A DNA stretch of 26,054 nucleotides from Spirochaetia bacterium. Its GTDB lineage: Bacteria; Spirochaetota; Spirochaetia; Treponematales; Breznakiellaceae. Location: NCBI GenBank assembly GCA_026002025.1, contig BOAU01000023.1:1-26054 (forward strand), written 5' to 3'. Positions 1-6,626 of this stretch are shown in pieces. Below the pieces are notes generated by a model. The model ran no database searches. It was given only the letters and a program-made list of their open reading frames with translations, and had not been told where the DNA came from. Both the position numbers and the translations under genes were made by a program. Each line of letters opens with the position of its first letter. Position 1 is the first letter of the stretch.

Positions 1-127
1 GTTTGAATACATTGAGACCTACTACAACCGGAAACGGCTGCATTCGGCTCTTGACTATTCGACACCGGCTGCGGCATTATGTTCAAAGGTGGCTTAACCA
101 ACTGTCCACCCAACCGGGGCAATTCCA
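1..127 (+). mobile_element. Right end of an IS3-family insertion sequence
   Basis: The window opens inside an insertion sequence. The 3' end of its transposase gene stops at 95-97, and a terminal repeat follows at 103-127. Read from the outside inwards, that repeat begins TGGAATTGCCCC and finishes GGTGGACA, the form seen in IS3-family ends. The element abuts the first codons of an lplC-like gene at about 127/128. The left end and the target duplication lie outside the window; IS3 elements usually duplicate 3-4 bp, so AGG or AGGC would be expected at the other junction. Confidence 0.85.
2..97 (+). CDS. IS3-family transposase OrfB, C-terminal fragment
   Basis: Only the last 31 residues are in the window. 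They read FEYIETYYNRKRLHSALDYS followed by TPAAALCSKVA and a TAA stop. The pattern Y-I-E-x-Y-Y-N-x-x-R-x-H-S-A-L-x-Y-x-T-P is the hallmark end of the DDE integrase core in IS3/IS150-type OrfB proteins and includes the region after the catalytic glutamate. The reading frame continues upstream of the window. The stop lies 5 bp before the terminal inverted repeat, the usual IS3 arrangement. Whether the transposase is intact cannot be judged. Transposase identity is near certain; subgroup is not. Confidence 0.9.
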   Translation, partial: FEYIETYYNRKRLHSALDYSTPAAALCSKVA

Positions 128-158
128 AGGCTTTTTCGCCTGAAGTTTTCCTAATCAT
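128..158 (-). pseudogene. lplC: LplC-type sugar ABC permease, 5' end only, cut by IS
   Basis: On the minus strand, 15 nt after the lplB stop, an ATG (158-156) follows a purine-rich ribosome binding site (AGGAGCGGGGGAAAGAT). It opens a frame reading M-I-R-K-T-S-G-E-K-A-L before the sequence becomes insertion-sequence DNA. LplC/CarB-type permeases, which pair with LplB, typically begin with such an (I)R-x-(S/T)-x-G-E-(K/R) stretch before their first membrane segment. The position directly after lplB is where lplC is expected. The remaining ~280 codons are presumably beyond the element and outside the window, so the gene is called broken. The frame runs into the element without an immediate stop, but no permease could result from it. 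Confidence 0.75.
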
Positions 159-173
159 ATCTTTCCCCCGCTC

Positions 174-1091
174 CTAGAAGATACCTTCGTTGCCGGTCCG
201 CTTCGCTATCTGGTTAACGATGAGGATGAGCACGAAGGCCACCACCGATTTGAACATGCCCGCCGCCGTACTAAAGGCGTAGTCGTTCCGCTGTATGCCC
301 ATGCGGTACACAAAGGTGTCGATGATGTCGGCCACCTCGTACACCTGCGCGGTATAGAGCATGAAGATCTGATCGAAACCGGCGTTGAGGATGTTCCCGC
401 AGCTCAGGACGAACATGATGATGATGGTGGGCATGATGGTCGGCACCGTAATGGACCAGGTCTGCTTCCACCTTCCCGCGCCGTCAATGACCGCCGCTTC
501 GTAATACTGGGGATCAATGCCGCTCATGGCCGCAAAGTAGATGATGGTCCCCCAGCCCATTTCCTTGTACACATCGGTGATGACCAGCATGGGCACGAAG
601 GCCGCCTTGTCGGACAGCACGTTCACCGGGTTCCCCGTTATGCCGGTAATAATCGCGGTAACAACGCCGGTTGAGGGGTCCAGCATGTTCATGATGATAC
701 CGGCCATGATGACCCAGGAGATAAAGTGGGGCAGGTAGAGCAGGGTCTGGGAAATCTTCTTATAAAGGAGCCCCCGCATCTCGTTCATCATCAGCGCCAG
801 GATCACCGGAAGGGGGAAGCCGCAAATGAGCTTGAGTATGCTTATTTTGAGGGTATTGGCCAGTACCGGCTGGAAGGAGCGCTTGGAGAACAGCCGGATG
901 AACTGGTCGAAGCCGACAAAGGTACTGGCCCCGGGGTCATACTGGTTGTAGTCCATAAAGGCGATACGCAGCCCGAAAATCGGTATGTACTTGAAGATGA
1001 TAAAATACACCAGACCGGGCAGCAGCAGCAGATACAGCCACCGGTTCTTCAACATGGCCCTCCCAAGGCTATTGGTATGCGGAATCGTCAT
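174..1091 (-). CDS. lplB: LplB-type polysaccharide/oligosaccharide ABC permease
   Basis: A 305-residue inner-membrane permease of a binding-protein-dependent sugar importer (BPD_transp_1 fold, LplB/COG4209 type). The first membrane segment is near residues 17-37 (WLYLLLLPGLVYFIIFKYIP), followed by further hydrophobic segments. The cytoplasmic EAA loop that docks on the ATPase is visible as YYEAAVIDGAGRWKQTW near residues 196-212. These systems usually import oligosaccharides or glycosides with an LplC partner and a lipoprotein binding protein, and borrow a general ATPase. The start is supported by GGGAGGT 5 nt upstream. A TTGACA-N17-TACCAT promoter lies before it, so this appears to be the first gene of its operon. 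The next gene is the IS-interrupted lplC, so the importer is probably inactive unless a paralogous permease substitutes. Confidence 0.92.
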   Translation of the reverse strand: MTIPHTNSLGRAMLKNRWLYLLLLPGLVYFIIFKYIPIFGLRIAFMDYNQYDPGASTFVGFDQFIRLFSKRSFQPVLANTLKISILKLICGFPLPVILALMMNEMRGLLYKKISQTLLYLPHFISWVIMAGIIMNMLDPSTGVVTAIITGITGNPVNVLSDKAAFVPMLVITDVYKEMGWGTIIYFAAMSGIDPQYYEAAVIDGAGRWKQTWSITVPTIMPTIIIMFVLSCGNILNAGFDQIFMLYTAQVYEVADIIDTFVYRMGIQRNDYAFSTAAGMFKSVVAFVLILIVNQIAKRTGNEGIF

Positions 1092-1119
1092 TCAGACCTC
1101 CCTTTCTTACAATCCGTTT

Positions 1120-1148
1120 ATGGTATCACGCAAATTCCGCCTTGTCAA
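1120..1148 (-). promoter_or_regulatory. Promoter of lplB
   Basis: On the minus strand, TTGACA (1148-1143) is followed after 17 bp by TACCAT (1125-1120), about 28 bp upstream of the lplB start codon and before its GGGAGGT ribosome binding site. Box match and spacing fit a housekeeping sigma-70 promoter. No operator symmetry was seen around it. Confidence 0.65.
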
Positions 1149-1187
1149 ACTTTTATTCTGGTGAATCAGCAATTCTCATTTTAAAAA

Positions 1188-1268
1188 AACCACGGACCAC
1201 ACAGACCCTCACAGACAAAGGAAAGGATAAGAAAGCAGGAGTCCGTGGCGTCCGTGTGGTCCGTGGTT
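1188..1268. repeat. Dispersed ~80-bp palindromic repeat, copy A
   Basis: Left arm 1188-1216 begins AACCACGGACCACAC and right arm 1241-1268 ends GTGTGGTCCGTGGTT. The outer 15 bp of the arms are perfectly complementary and the inner parts match with a few changes. The 24-bp centre (1217-1240) is purine-rich. The same element occurs inverted at 6633-6712, with matching arms and a centre matching at 19 of 24 positions. It lies between the divergent lplB and moaC genes. No coding frame or transposase is associated. It looks like a non-autonomous repeat family (REP- or MITE-like) that could fold into a long hairpin in RNA. Confidence 0.85.
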
Positions 1269-1294
1269 AAATTCTTCCGTACTTATGCTATATT
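1267..1294 (+). promoter_or_regulatory. Putative moaC promoter, leaderless geometry
   Basis: TATATT at 1289-1294 lies 6 nt before the moaC ATG (1301). A poor -35 (TTAAAT, 1267-1272) overlaps the end of the palindromic repeat. No Shine-Dalgarno sequence is present between box and start, so the transcript would begin at or next to the ATG. Confidence 0.4.
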
Positions 1295-1300
1295 GGCCCT

Positions 1301-1792
1301 ATGGATACGGACCGGGAAGAAAGGCTAAATCATTTTGACCAGAGGGGCAGCGCAATCATGGTGGATGTTTCCGGCAAGGAAACCACCAGCCGCTTTGCCG
1401 TAGCGGAGGGCACGATCAGGGTGAACGAAAAGGTGATGGCGGCGGTCCTTGATAACAGCGCCGCCAAGGGGGATGTGCTGGGGGCCGCCCGGATTGCGGG
1501 GATCATGGGGACCAAAAAAACTTCGGATATTATCCCCCTCTGCCACATCGTGCCCCTTAGTTCCTGTACCATTGATTTTGAAACCCACAGAGACCGCTTA
1601 AGCATCCGGGCGATCTGTACCGCCAAAACCGATGGGAAGACCGGGGTGGAAATGGAAGCCCTTATGGGGGTGGGCATCGCCCTTTTAACCATTTACGATA
1701 TGTGCAAGGCTATGGACCGGGGCATGGTGATTTCCGATATCCGGCTCCTTGAAAAAAGCGGCGGCCGCAGCGGCCATTACCGGGCGGATTGA
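1301..1792 (+). CDS. moaC: Cyclic pyranopterin monophosphate synthase MoaC
   Basis: This 163-residue protein is the usual MoaC length. It performs the second half of step one in molybdenum cofactor synthesis, converting the MoaA product 3',8-cyclo-GTP to cyclic pyranopterin monophosphate. Family landmarks are the opening HFDQRGSAIMVDVSGKETTS, the KGDVLGAARIAGIMGTKKTS block, the active-site stretch IPLCHIVPLSS, and KTDGKTGVEMEALMGVGIAL near residues 109-128. It is followed directly by moaA, whose ATG lies 8 nt after the stop. The ATG chosen is the only sensible start before the conserved HFD motif, yet it has no ribosome binding site. A TATATT box just before it suggests a leaderless message. 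Confidence 0.96.
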   Translation: MDTDREERLNHFDQRGSAIMVDVSGKETTSRFAVAEGTIRVNEKVMAAVLDNSAAKGDVLGAARIAGIMGTKKTSDIIPLCHIVPLSSCTIDFETHRDRLSIRAICTAKTDGKTGVEMEALMGVGIALLTIYDMCKAMDRGMVISDIRLLEKSGGRSGHYRAD

Positions 1793-1800
1793 GGGTTTCC

Positions 1801-2838
1801 ATGCGGGATTCTTACGGCAGGGAGATAAACTACGCCAGGATATCCATCACGGATCAATGCAATCTCCGCTGTGTGTACTGCATGCCTGCCGCCGCTTGCA
1901 CAGGCGCAGAAGCTCTGCATCCGCAGAAGCGGCAGGCTCCGCAGGATACTTATTTATCCGCCGCAGAAATACTGCGAATTGGTACTGTCTTTGCCGATCT
2001 GGGTATCCACGATCTCCGCGTCACCGGCGGGGAGCCCCTGGTCCGCAGTGATGCTGTGGGTCTTGTCCGTGAGTTAAAAAAGATCCCCGGTATACGCCGT
2101 GTCGCCCTTACCACCAACGGGCAGCTCCTGGGCGGCATGGCCGCTTCCCTCAAGCTCACAGGGCTCGACGGGATCAATGTGAGCCTTGATACCCTGGACG
2201 CCGCCGCTTATCGCTCCATTACCCGCGGCGGCGATCTTGCCCTGACCCTGGGGGGGATTGACGCCGCCCTTGCCGCGGGCTTTTCCCCGGTAAAGGTCAA
2301 CTGCGTGCTCCTGGATCGGGATCGCAGGAACGATGCCTTAGGGATCGCCGCCCTTGCCCGTGACCGGGATATCCGGGTGCGGTTTATCGAGATGATGCCC
2401 ATCGGCATGGGGGTGAACTTTGCCGGAGTAAGCGGCGGGGAAGTACGAGGCATTCTTGAAGAAGCCTATGGGCCCTGGGAACCGGCCGGCGCGGCGGATG
2501 GTTCAGGAGGGGAACCTCGGCTTGCAGGTTCCGGCCCCGCCCGGTATGGCCGCTTGCGGGGTTTTCGGGAAGCAATTGGTTTTATCAGCCCTCTGTCGGA
2601 TCGTTTCTGCGGAACCTGCAACCGCATCCGCTTAAGTTCCACAGGATTTCTGCGGAGCTGTCTCCACGGTGAAGCGGGAGTAAACCTGCGCCCCGCCCTT
2701 GAACAGCAGGATGATGCACGGCTGCGGGACGATATAATTTCCGCCGTCAACAGTAAAGCTGCGGGGCATTGTTTTAGTATTACTGCGGACAGACAGGAAC
2801 AGCCGGGGCCGGCCTTCATGTCCCAAATCGGCGGCTAG
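1801..2838 (+). CDS. moaA: GTP 3',8-cyclase MoaA (radical SAM)
   Basis: MoaA opens molybdenum cofactor synthesis by radical-SAM cyclisation of GTP to 3',8-cyclo-GTP. The SAM cluster motif is C20-x3-C24-x2-C27 (CNLRCVYC). The second, GTP-binding cluster is C-x2-C-x13-C in FCGTCNRIRLSS...LRSC near residues 265-285. The GGEPLVR motif follows the first cluster. The protein ends in the conserved Gly-Gly (SQIGG) that enters the active site. The ATG at 1801 is preferred because GAGGG sits 5 nt before it; an in-frame TTG at 1789 overlapping the moaC stop would add four residues. An extra Ala/Gly-rich segment (about residues 225-245) looks like a lineage insertion. It shares an operon with moaC and a MOSC protein. 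Confidence 0.96.
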   Translation: MRDSYGREINYARISITDQCNLRCVYCMPAAACTGAEALHPQKRQAPQDTYLSAAEILRIGTVFADLGIHDLRVTGGEPLVRSDAVGLVRELKKIPGIRRVALTTNGQLLGGMAASLKLTGLDGINVSLDTLDAAAYRSITRGGDLALTLGGIDAALAAGFSPVKVNCVLLDRDRRNDALGIAALARDRDIRVRFIEMMPIGMGVNFAGVSGGEVRGILEEAYGPWEPAGAADGSGGEPRLAGSGPARYGRLRGFREAIGFISPLSDRFCGTCNRIRLSSTGFLRSCLHGEAGVNLRPALEQQDDARLRDDIISAVNSKAAGHCFSITADRQEQPGPAFMSQIGG

Positions 2839-2846
2839 GAGAAAAA

Positions 2847-3290
2847 ATGAAAGGAACAGTTTTAGCGGTTTGCATCAGCGACATCCGGGGGATACATAAA
2901 ACTGAAGTCACCGGGCGGATACGGATCGTGGAAGGCTTCGGCATTGAGGGCGACGCCCACGGCGGCAACTGGCACCGTCAGATCAGCCTTTTGTCCTGGG
3001 AAAAAATTGAGGAATTTAACCGACGGGGCGGCGCGGTAAACAACGGGGAATTTGGGGAAAACATCGTAGTTTCCGGTATCGACCTCCGCAGCCTTCCCGT
3101 GGGCAGCCGCCTCAAATTTGATGACGCCCTCCTTGAGGTAACCCAGATAGGCAAGGAATGCCACGCCCACTGCGAGATCTTCAAGCGCACAGGGGACTGC
3201 ATCATGCCCCGGGAAGGGATCTTTGCCAAGGTCATTACCGGGGGGACTGTGGGGAAGGGGGATACGGTTGAGGCGCTTGCTCCCCATTAA
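2847..3290 (+). CDS. MOSC-domain protein
   Basis: A 147-residue single-domain MOSC protein. The domain is named for Moco sulfurase C-terminal regions and is thought to handle molybdenum cofactor or sulfur transfer. Visible landmarks are GFGIEGDAHGGNWHRQISLL (residues 31-50), NNGEFGENIVVSG, and the Cys-containing GKECHAHCEIFKRTGDC near residues 109-125, containing the conserved cysteine region. Stand-alone MOSC proteins of this size commonly sit beside moaC/moaA in anaerobes. The start follows AGGAG by 5 nt and begins 8 nt after moaA, so the three genes form one operon. The molybdoenzyme served is not in the window. A weak terminator-like hairpin follows. Confidence 0.9.
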   Translation: MKGTVLAVCISDIRGIHKTEVTGRIRIVEGFGIEGDAHGGNWHRQISLLSWEKIEEFNRRGGAVNNGEFGENIVVSGIDLRSLPVGSRLKFDDALLEVTQIGKECHAHCEIFKRTGDCIMPREGIFAKVITGGTVGKGDTVEALAPH

Positions 3291-3303
3291 AAAAATTAAT
3301 GGT

Positions 3304-3347
3304 ACAATTTCAGAATTGTGCTGCCCTCATGGTGCAGGGCTATTTTT
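3304..3347 (+). terminator. Putative terminator of the moa operon
   Basis: Two small hairpins follow the MOSC stop: ACAATT-TCAG-AATTGT (3304-3319), then GCCCT (3323-3327) pairing with AGGGC (3336-3340), followed by a T-run (3343-3348). The second stem is only 5 bp, so the call is moderate. It overlaps the end of the convergent minus-strand gene. Confidence 0.45.
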
Positions 3348-3858
3348 TGATAATAGCGGTATCGGGCTTGATGACCCCCTCAAATATTTCTTCAACCTGG
3401 GCAGGTACAATTTCGTGAAGGTTTATTAATCCCGTCCATGCAATTTGCGGGTTTTGTGATGAAAAATGTTTTTCACCGCCATGAACGAGAATATCCTTCG
3501 CGGTACTCACCTCCTTCGGGCTGATTGTTATGGCGAAATTGAAGTTTCCCATGTCGCTCCAAGGCTGTCCGTCGGGTTTTTTGAGATCAATGATAACTGA
3601 AGTTTTTCCATTGATCAGGGCTTCACCTTTAGCCGCATATCCGGCCTTTGCGGTCATCCCTGTTGAAAGCTGTATATAAATTTTATAAGCGGGGACGCCG
3701 GTTTTTATATCACCAGGGATATTGTTTATCTGAACCTGCTCATTTTTTCCCTCTGAATCATTGATGCCGTCAATCGGCTCTCCAAATACGGTAAAAACCG
3801 CCAGGTTGAGGAAAACCAAAACCGCACCAAGACTCACAAGAAGTAATTTTCTCCGCAT
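3340..3858 (-). CDS. Exported protein of unknown function
   Basis: I do not recognise this 172-residue protein. It begins with a clear signal peptide: MRRK, then a hydrophobic run to about residue 26 ending VFG-EP, with no lipobox cysteine, so it should be released to the periplasm or cell surface. The mature part is about 145 residues, polar, with beta-prone stretches (AYKIYIQLSTG, GKTSVIIDLKK, FNFAITISP) and no cysteine, suggesting a beta-sandwich-like fold; that is inference. The start is supported by AAGGAG 6 nt upstream and a strong promoter at 3905-3932. It is monocistronic and convergent with the moa operon. No catalytic motif was seen. Confidence 0.75.
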   Translation of the reverse strand: MRRKLLLVSLGAVLVFLNLAVFTVFGEPIDGINDSEGKNEQVQINNIPGDIKTGVPAYKIYIQLSTGMTAKAGYAAKGEALINGKTSVIIDLKKPDGQPWSDMGNFNFAITISPKEVSTAKDILVHGGEKHFSSQNPQIAWTGLINLHEIVPAQVEEIFEGVIKPDTAIIKK

Positions 3859-3904
3859 TTTTCTTCTCCTTAAAAATAAAGGTTAATAAAAAGCTTGCAG
3901 TCAT

Positions 3905-3932
3905 ATTGTAATCCACCATACCCTTGTGTCAA
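3905..3932 (-). promoter_or_regulatory. Promoter of the exported protein gene
   Basis: Minus strand: TTGACA (3932-3927), a 16-bp spacer, then TACAAT (3910-3905), 46 bp upstream of the start codon at 3858. Close match to the sigma-70 consensus. Confidence 0.7.
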
Positions 3933-4015
3933 GCCCGGTTTGTGATATATACTGCCCGTACAATTGCGAAAAATACCCTCGTCCTCTACAAGCAGGATGC
4001 GGCAAGGTTATCGAT

Positions 4016-4057
4016 TTTACACAATTTTTACATAAAACTGCTGTCAGATTATATATT
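4016..4057 (+). promoter_or_regulatory. Candidate Pho box and promoter of the pst operon
   Basis: TTTACA at 4016-4021 and again at 4027-4032 form two direct repeats at an 11-bp period. The second continues CATAAAACTG, which resembles the E. coli Pho box; the TT(A/T)ACA-like repeat resembles B. subtilis PhoP sites. A -10-like box (TTATAT 4049-4054 or TATATT 4052-4057) follows about where expected if the activator replaces a -35 element. No good TTGACA is present. This fits induction by phosphate starvation. No PhoB/PhoR pair is in the window. Confidence 0.5.
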
Positions 4058-4068
4058 CCCATACTATT

Positions 4069-4088
4069 TTTCAGTTAACAAACTGAAA
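4069..4088 (+). promoter_or_regulatory. Leader hairpin just before the pstS ribosome binding site
   Basis: TTTCAGTT (4069-4076), loop AACA, AACTGAAA (4081-4088): a perfect 8-bp stem with a 4-nt loop ending 1 nt before the AGGAGA ribosome binding site at 4090-4095. It could stabilise the 5' end or tune initiation. It has no T-run, so it is not a terminator. Confidence 0.5.
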
Positions 4089-4101
4089 CAGGAGAAAAAT
4101 T

Positions 4102-4971
4102 ATGATGAAGAAAAGGATTCTACTTTTACTTGCGGTGGCAGTATTTCCCTTCGCGGCATATGCCGGAGGAAATCAGGCGGCCTTTGACAAGGCAAAGGCA
4201 ATCAACGTTGTATCCCGGGAGGACGGCTCCGGCACACGGGGGGCGTTCATTGAACTTTTCGGCATTGAGGCCAGGGGCAATGACGGAAGCAGAAAAGATA
4301 TGACCACAAAAGAGGCCGTTATCGCCAAACAAACCGATGTAATGATGACGAACATTTCAGGAGACAAGTACGCTATCGGCTACATCTCACTTGGATCGCT
4401 CAACAGCACCGTGAAAGCGGCAGATATTGAGGGTGTAAAGGCATCTACCGGAAATGTAAAAAACGGTACTTATGCCGTGTCCCGGCCGTTCAACATCGCA
4501 ACCAAGGGCGAAGCGAAGGAGCTTGCCGCGGATTTCATCAAGTTTATTTTGTCGGCGGAAGGCCAGGCGGTTGTAGCCAAAAGCTATATCGCGATTGTTG
4601 ACAACGCACCGTCCTATACCGGCGGCAGGCTCTCCGGCAAAATAGTTGTCGCGGGTTCTTCTTCTGTCACCCCAATTATGGAAAAGTTGAAAGAGGCGTA
4701 CATCGCTCTCAATCCAAACGCCAACATCGAAATTCAGATGAGTGATTCTTCTGCCGGTATGACAGGCGCTATTGACGGAACCTGTGACATCGGTATGGCA
4801 AGCCGCGAATTAAAGGACAGCGAACGCGCCGTGTTATCGGCGACACAGATTGCCCTTGACGGAATCGCCGTAATTGTGAACAACGAAAATCCAGTAACGA
4901 ATCTCACAAAGGAAGAGGTTAAGGGCATCTTTACCGGCGCCATGGTAAAGTGGAGTGATGTGATTCAATGA
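4102..4971 (+). CDS. pstS: Phosphate-binding protein PstS, circularly permuted
   Basis: Periplasmic phosphate-binding component of the Pst importer, about 289 residues. A signal peptide (about residues 1-22, ending AYA) has no lipobox cysteine. Ordinary PstS proteins begin with a G-(S/T)-x-(S/T)-V-x-P phosphate motif and carry the SREDGSGTRGAF motif in the second half. Here the order is reversed: INVVSREDGSGTRGAF comes first (about residues 34-49), then YAIGYISLGS, VKNGTYAVSRPF and DFIKFILSAEGQAVV. Only after a linker near residue 175 comes GKIVVAGSSSVTPIMEKL, then DSSAGMTGAIDG, IGMASREL, ALDGIAVIVN and IFTGAMVKWSDV at the very end. All parts appear once, so this is circular permutation rather than duplication. 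AGGAGA supports ATG 4102 or ATG 4105. It overlaps pstC by ATGA. Confidence 0.92.
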   Translation: MMKKRILLLLAVAVFPFAAYAGGNQAAFDKAKAINVVSREDGSGTRGAFIELFGIEARGNDGSRKDMTTKEAVIAKQTDVMMTNISGDKYAIGYISLGSLNSTVKAADIEGVKASTGNVKNGTYAVSRPFNIATKGEAKELAADFIKFILSAEGQAVVAKSYIAIVDNAPSYTGGRLSGKIVVAGSSSVTPIMEKLKEAYIALNPNANIEIQMSDSSAGMTGAIDGTCDIGMASRELKDSERAVLSATQIALDGIAVIVNNENPVTNLTKEEVKGIFTGAMVKWSDVIQ

Positions 4972-5801
4972 GCAGGGTGAGAGAAAAACTCATGGGCGCC
5001 GTGTTTTTAGCATCGGCGCTTGCTTCCATACTGGCGGTCGCCTTAATCTGTGTTTTCTTGTTTGCAAACGGCCTCCCCGCAGTGGGGAAAATTGGGGCGT
5101 TCAATTTTTTGCTTGGTAAAGAATGGTCGCCGGCGGACACGCCCCCGGTGTTTGGAATATTTCCCATGATACTTGGGAGCCTCTATGTTACGGCGGGGGC
5201 GCTCCTTATCGGCGTTCCAATCGGCATACTGGCGGCAATCTTTCTCGCCCGTGTCTGTCCGAAAAAACTCTATCTCGTACTTAAGCCGGGGGTGGAACTG
5301 CTCGCGGGTATTCCATCCGTCGTGTACGGTTTTTTCGGCATGGCGGTCATTATCCCGCTTTCTGGCAACAGCATTTTGTCGGCCTCTATCCTGCTCGGTA
5401 TTATGATTTTACCCACAATCATTGGCATTGCCGAGAGCGCGCTGCGCGCTGTTCCTGAACAGTATTACGAGGGCGCGTTGGCCCTCGGCGCGGGGCATTA
5501 CCGCAGCGTATTTTTTGTAATGCTCCCCGCCGCCAAATCCGGCGTACTTGCGGCGCTTGTCCTCGGGGTAGGACGTGCCATAGGCGAAACCATGGCCGTA
5601 ATTATGGTAGCGGGGAATCAAGCGCGTATGCCGGTGTCCCTGTTCAAAGGCGTCCGCACACTTACCGCAAACATCGTTCTTGAAATGGGCTATGCCGCGG
5701 AACTGCATCGTGAGGCATTGATCGCAACCGGTGTTGTGCTGTTTGTGTTTATCCTGATCATAAACTTGAGTTTTTCGGCGTTAAAGCGGAGGGCAACATA
5801 A
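4968..5801 (+). CDS. pstC: Phosphate ABC transporter permease PstC
   Basis: One of the two membrane subunits forming the phosphate channel, 277 residues. An N-terminal membrane segment (about 10-33) is followed by the typical PstC stretch GKEWSPADTPPVFGIFPMILGSLYVT, LLIGVPIGILAAIFLARV, and GIPSVVYGFFGMAVIIP. The ATPase-docking loop contains YYEGALALGAGHYRSVFFVMLPAAKSG near residues 166-192. The closing part RAIGETMAVIMVAGNQ is strongly conserved in PstC. It starts by ATGA overlap with the pstS stop and has only a weak ribosome binding site, so translation is probably coupled. Length is near the family norm, without the long N-terminal extension of proteobacterial PstC. Confidence 0.95.
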   Translation: MSRVREKLMGAVFLASALASILAVALICVFLFANGLPAVGKIGAFNFLLGKEWSPADTPPVFGIFPMILGSLYVTAGALLIGVPIGILAAIFLARVCPKKLYLVLKPGVELLAGIPSVVYGFFGMAVIIPLSGNSILSASILLGIMILPTIIGIAESALRAVPEQYYEGALALGAGHYRSVFFVMLPAAKSGVLAALVLGVGRAIGETMAVIMVAGNQARMPVSLFKGVRTLTANIVLEMGYAAELHREALIATGVVLFVFILIINLSFSALKRRAT

Positions 5802-6626
5802 GTGCGTAAAAAGCCATCCGAGTTGATTATGGCCGCCGCTACATGGACGGCCGCCGCTCTTACCTTTTCGGTGCTGTTGTTCCTTGTGGGCTTCATCCTT
5901 CTGAAAGGCATCCCCCATATCAAGCCCTCACTTTTTGCGCTTAATTACAACAGCGAAAACGTGTCCCTCATGCCCGCGATGATTTCCACCGTCATCATGA
6001 CCCTGCTGTCCCTGGTCATCGCGGTGCCCCTCGGCGTTTTCGCGGCGATTTATCTTGTCGAATACGCAAAACGCGGCAACAAGGCCGTACTTTTAGTGCG
6101 GGTGACCACAGAAACGCTTTCCGGCATCCCCTCCATTGTATACGGCCTGTTTGGAATGTTGTTTTTTGTCACATTCTTGGGCTGGGGATTTTCCCTGCTT
6201 GCGGGGGCCTTTACCCTGTCAATCATGATTTTGCCGCTGATTATGCGTTCAAGTGAGGAAGCCCTGCAATCCGTTCCCGACACCTACCGCGAGGGGGCTT
6301 TCGGCCTGGGCGCGGGCAAGCTCCGCACTGTATTCCGCATTGTGCTGCCCTCCGCAATGCCGGGTATTCTGGCCGGAGTAATCCTTTCCATCGGCCGCAT
6401 CGCAGGAGAAACGGCGGCGCTGATTTATACCGCCGGAACCGTGGCGCAGATACCTGAAAACCCAATGCAGTCGGCGCGCACCCTGTCGGTTCACATGTAC
6501 GCCCTTTCCAGTGAGGGACTTCACACCGGTGAGGGTTACGCCACAGCGGTTGTGCTTTTGCTTGTGGTGGTTTTAATCAATACCATATCCGCAAAGCTTG
6601 CCCGGCGGATTGGAGGGAAGGCATGA
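5802..6626 (+). CDS. pstA: Phosphate ABC transporter permease PstA
   Basis: Second membrane subunit of the Pst importer, 274 residues. Landmarks are the first membrane span (about 15-37), LSLVIAVPLGVFAAIYLVEYA, ETLSGIPSIVYGLFGMLFFV, the coupling loop YREGAFGLGAGKLRTVFRIVLPSAMPGI, and GRIAGETAALIYTAG near residues 206-221. The start is GTG at 5802, directly after the pstC stop, with GGAGGG 8 nt before it. The stop (6624-6626) overlaps the ATG of a 36-codon ORF that runs through a palindromic repeat before pstB. Confidence 0.95.
   Translation: MRKKPSELIMAAATWTAAALTFSVLLFLVGFILLKGIPHIKPSLFALNYNSENVSLMPAMISTVIMTLLSLVIAVPLGVFAAIYLVEYAKRGNKAVLLVRVTTETLSGIPSIVYGLFGMLFFVTFLGWGFSLLAGAFTLSIMILPLIMRSSEEALQSVPDTYREGAFGLGAGKLRTVFRIVLPSAMPGILAGVILSIGRIAGETAALIYTAGTVAQIPENPMQSARTLSVHMYALSSEGLHTGEGYATAVVLLLVVVLINTISAKLARRIGGKA

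Noticed and set aside
1789..1800. TTG start for moaA overlapping the moaC stop
   Set aside because: ATG 1801 has GAGGG 5 nt upstream, while the TTG has no ribosome binding site of its own.
4102..4971. PstS order considered as a gene fusion or duplication
   Set aside because: Every PstS motif occurs exactly once and total length is that of a single PstS, so permutation is the simpler reading.
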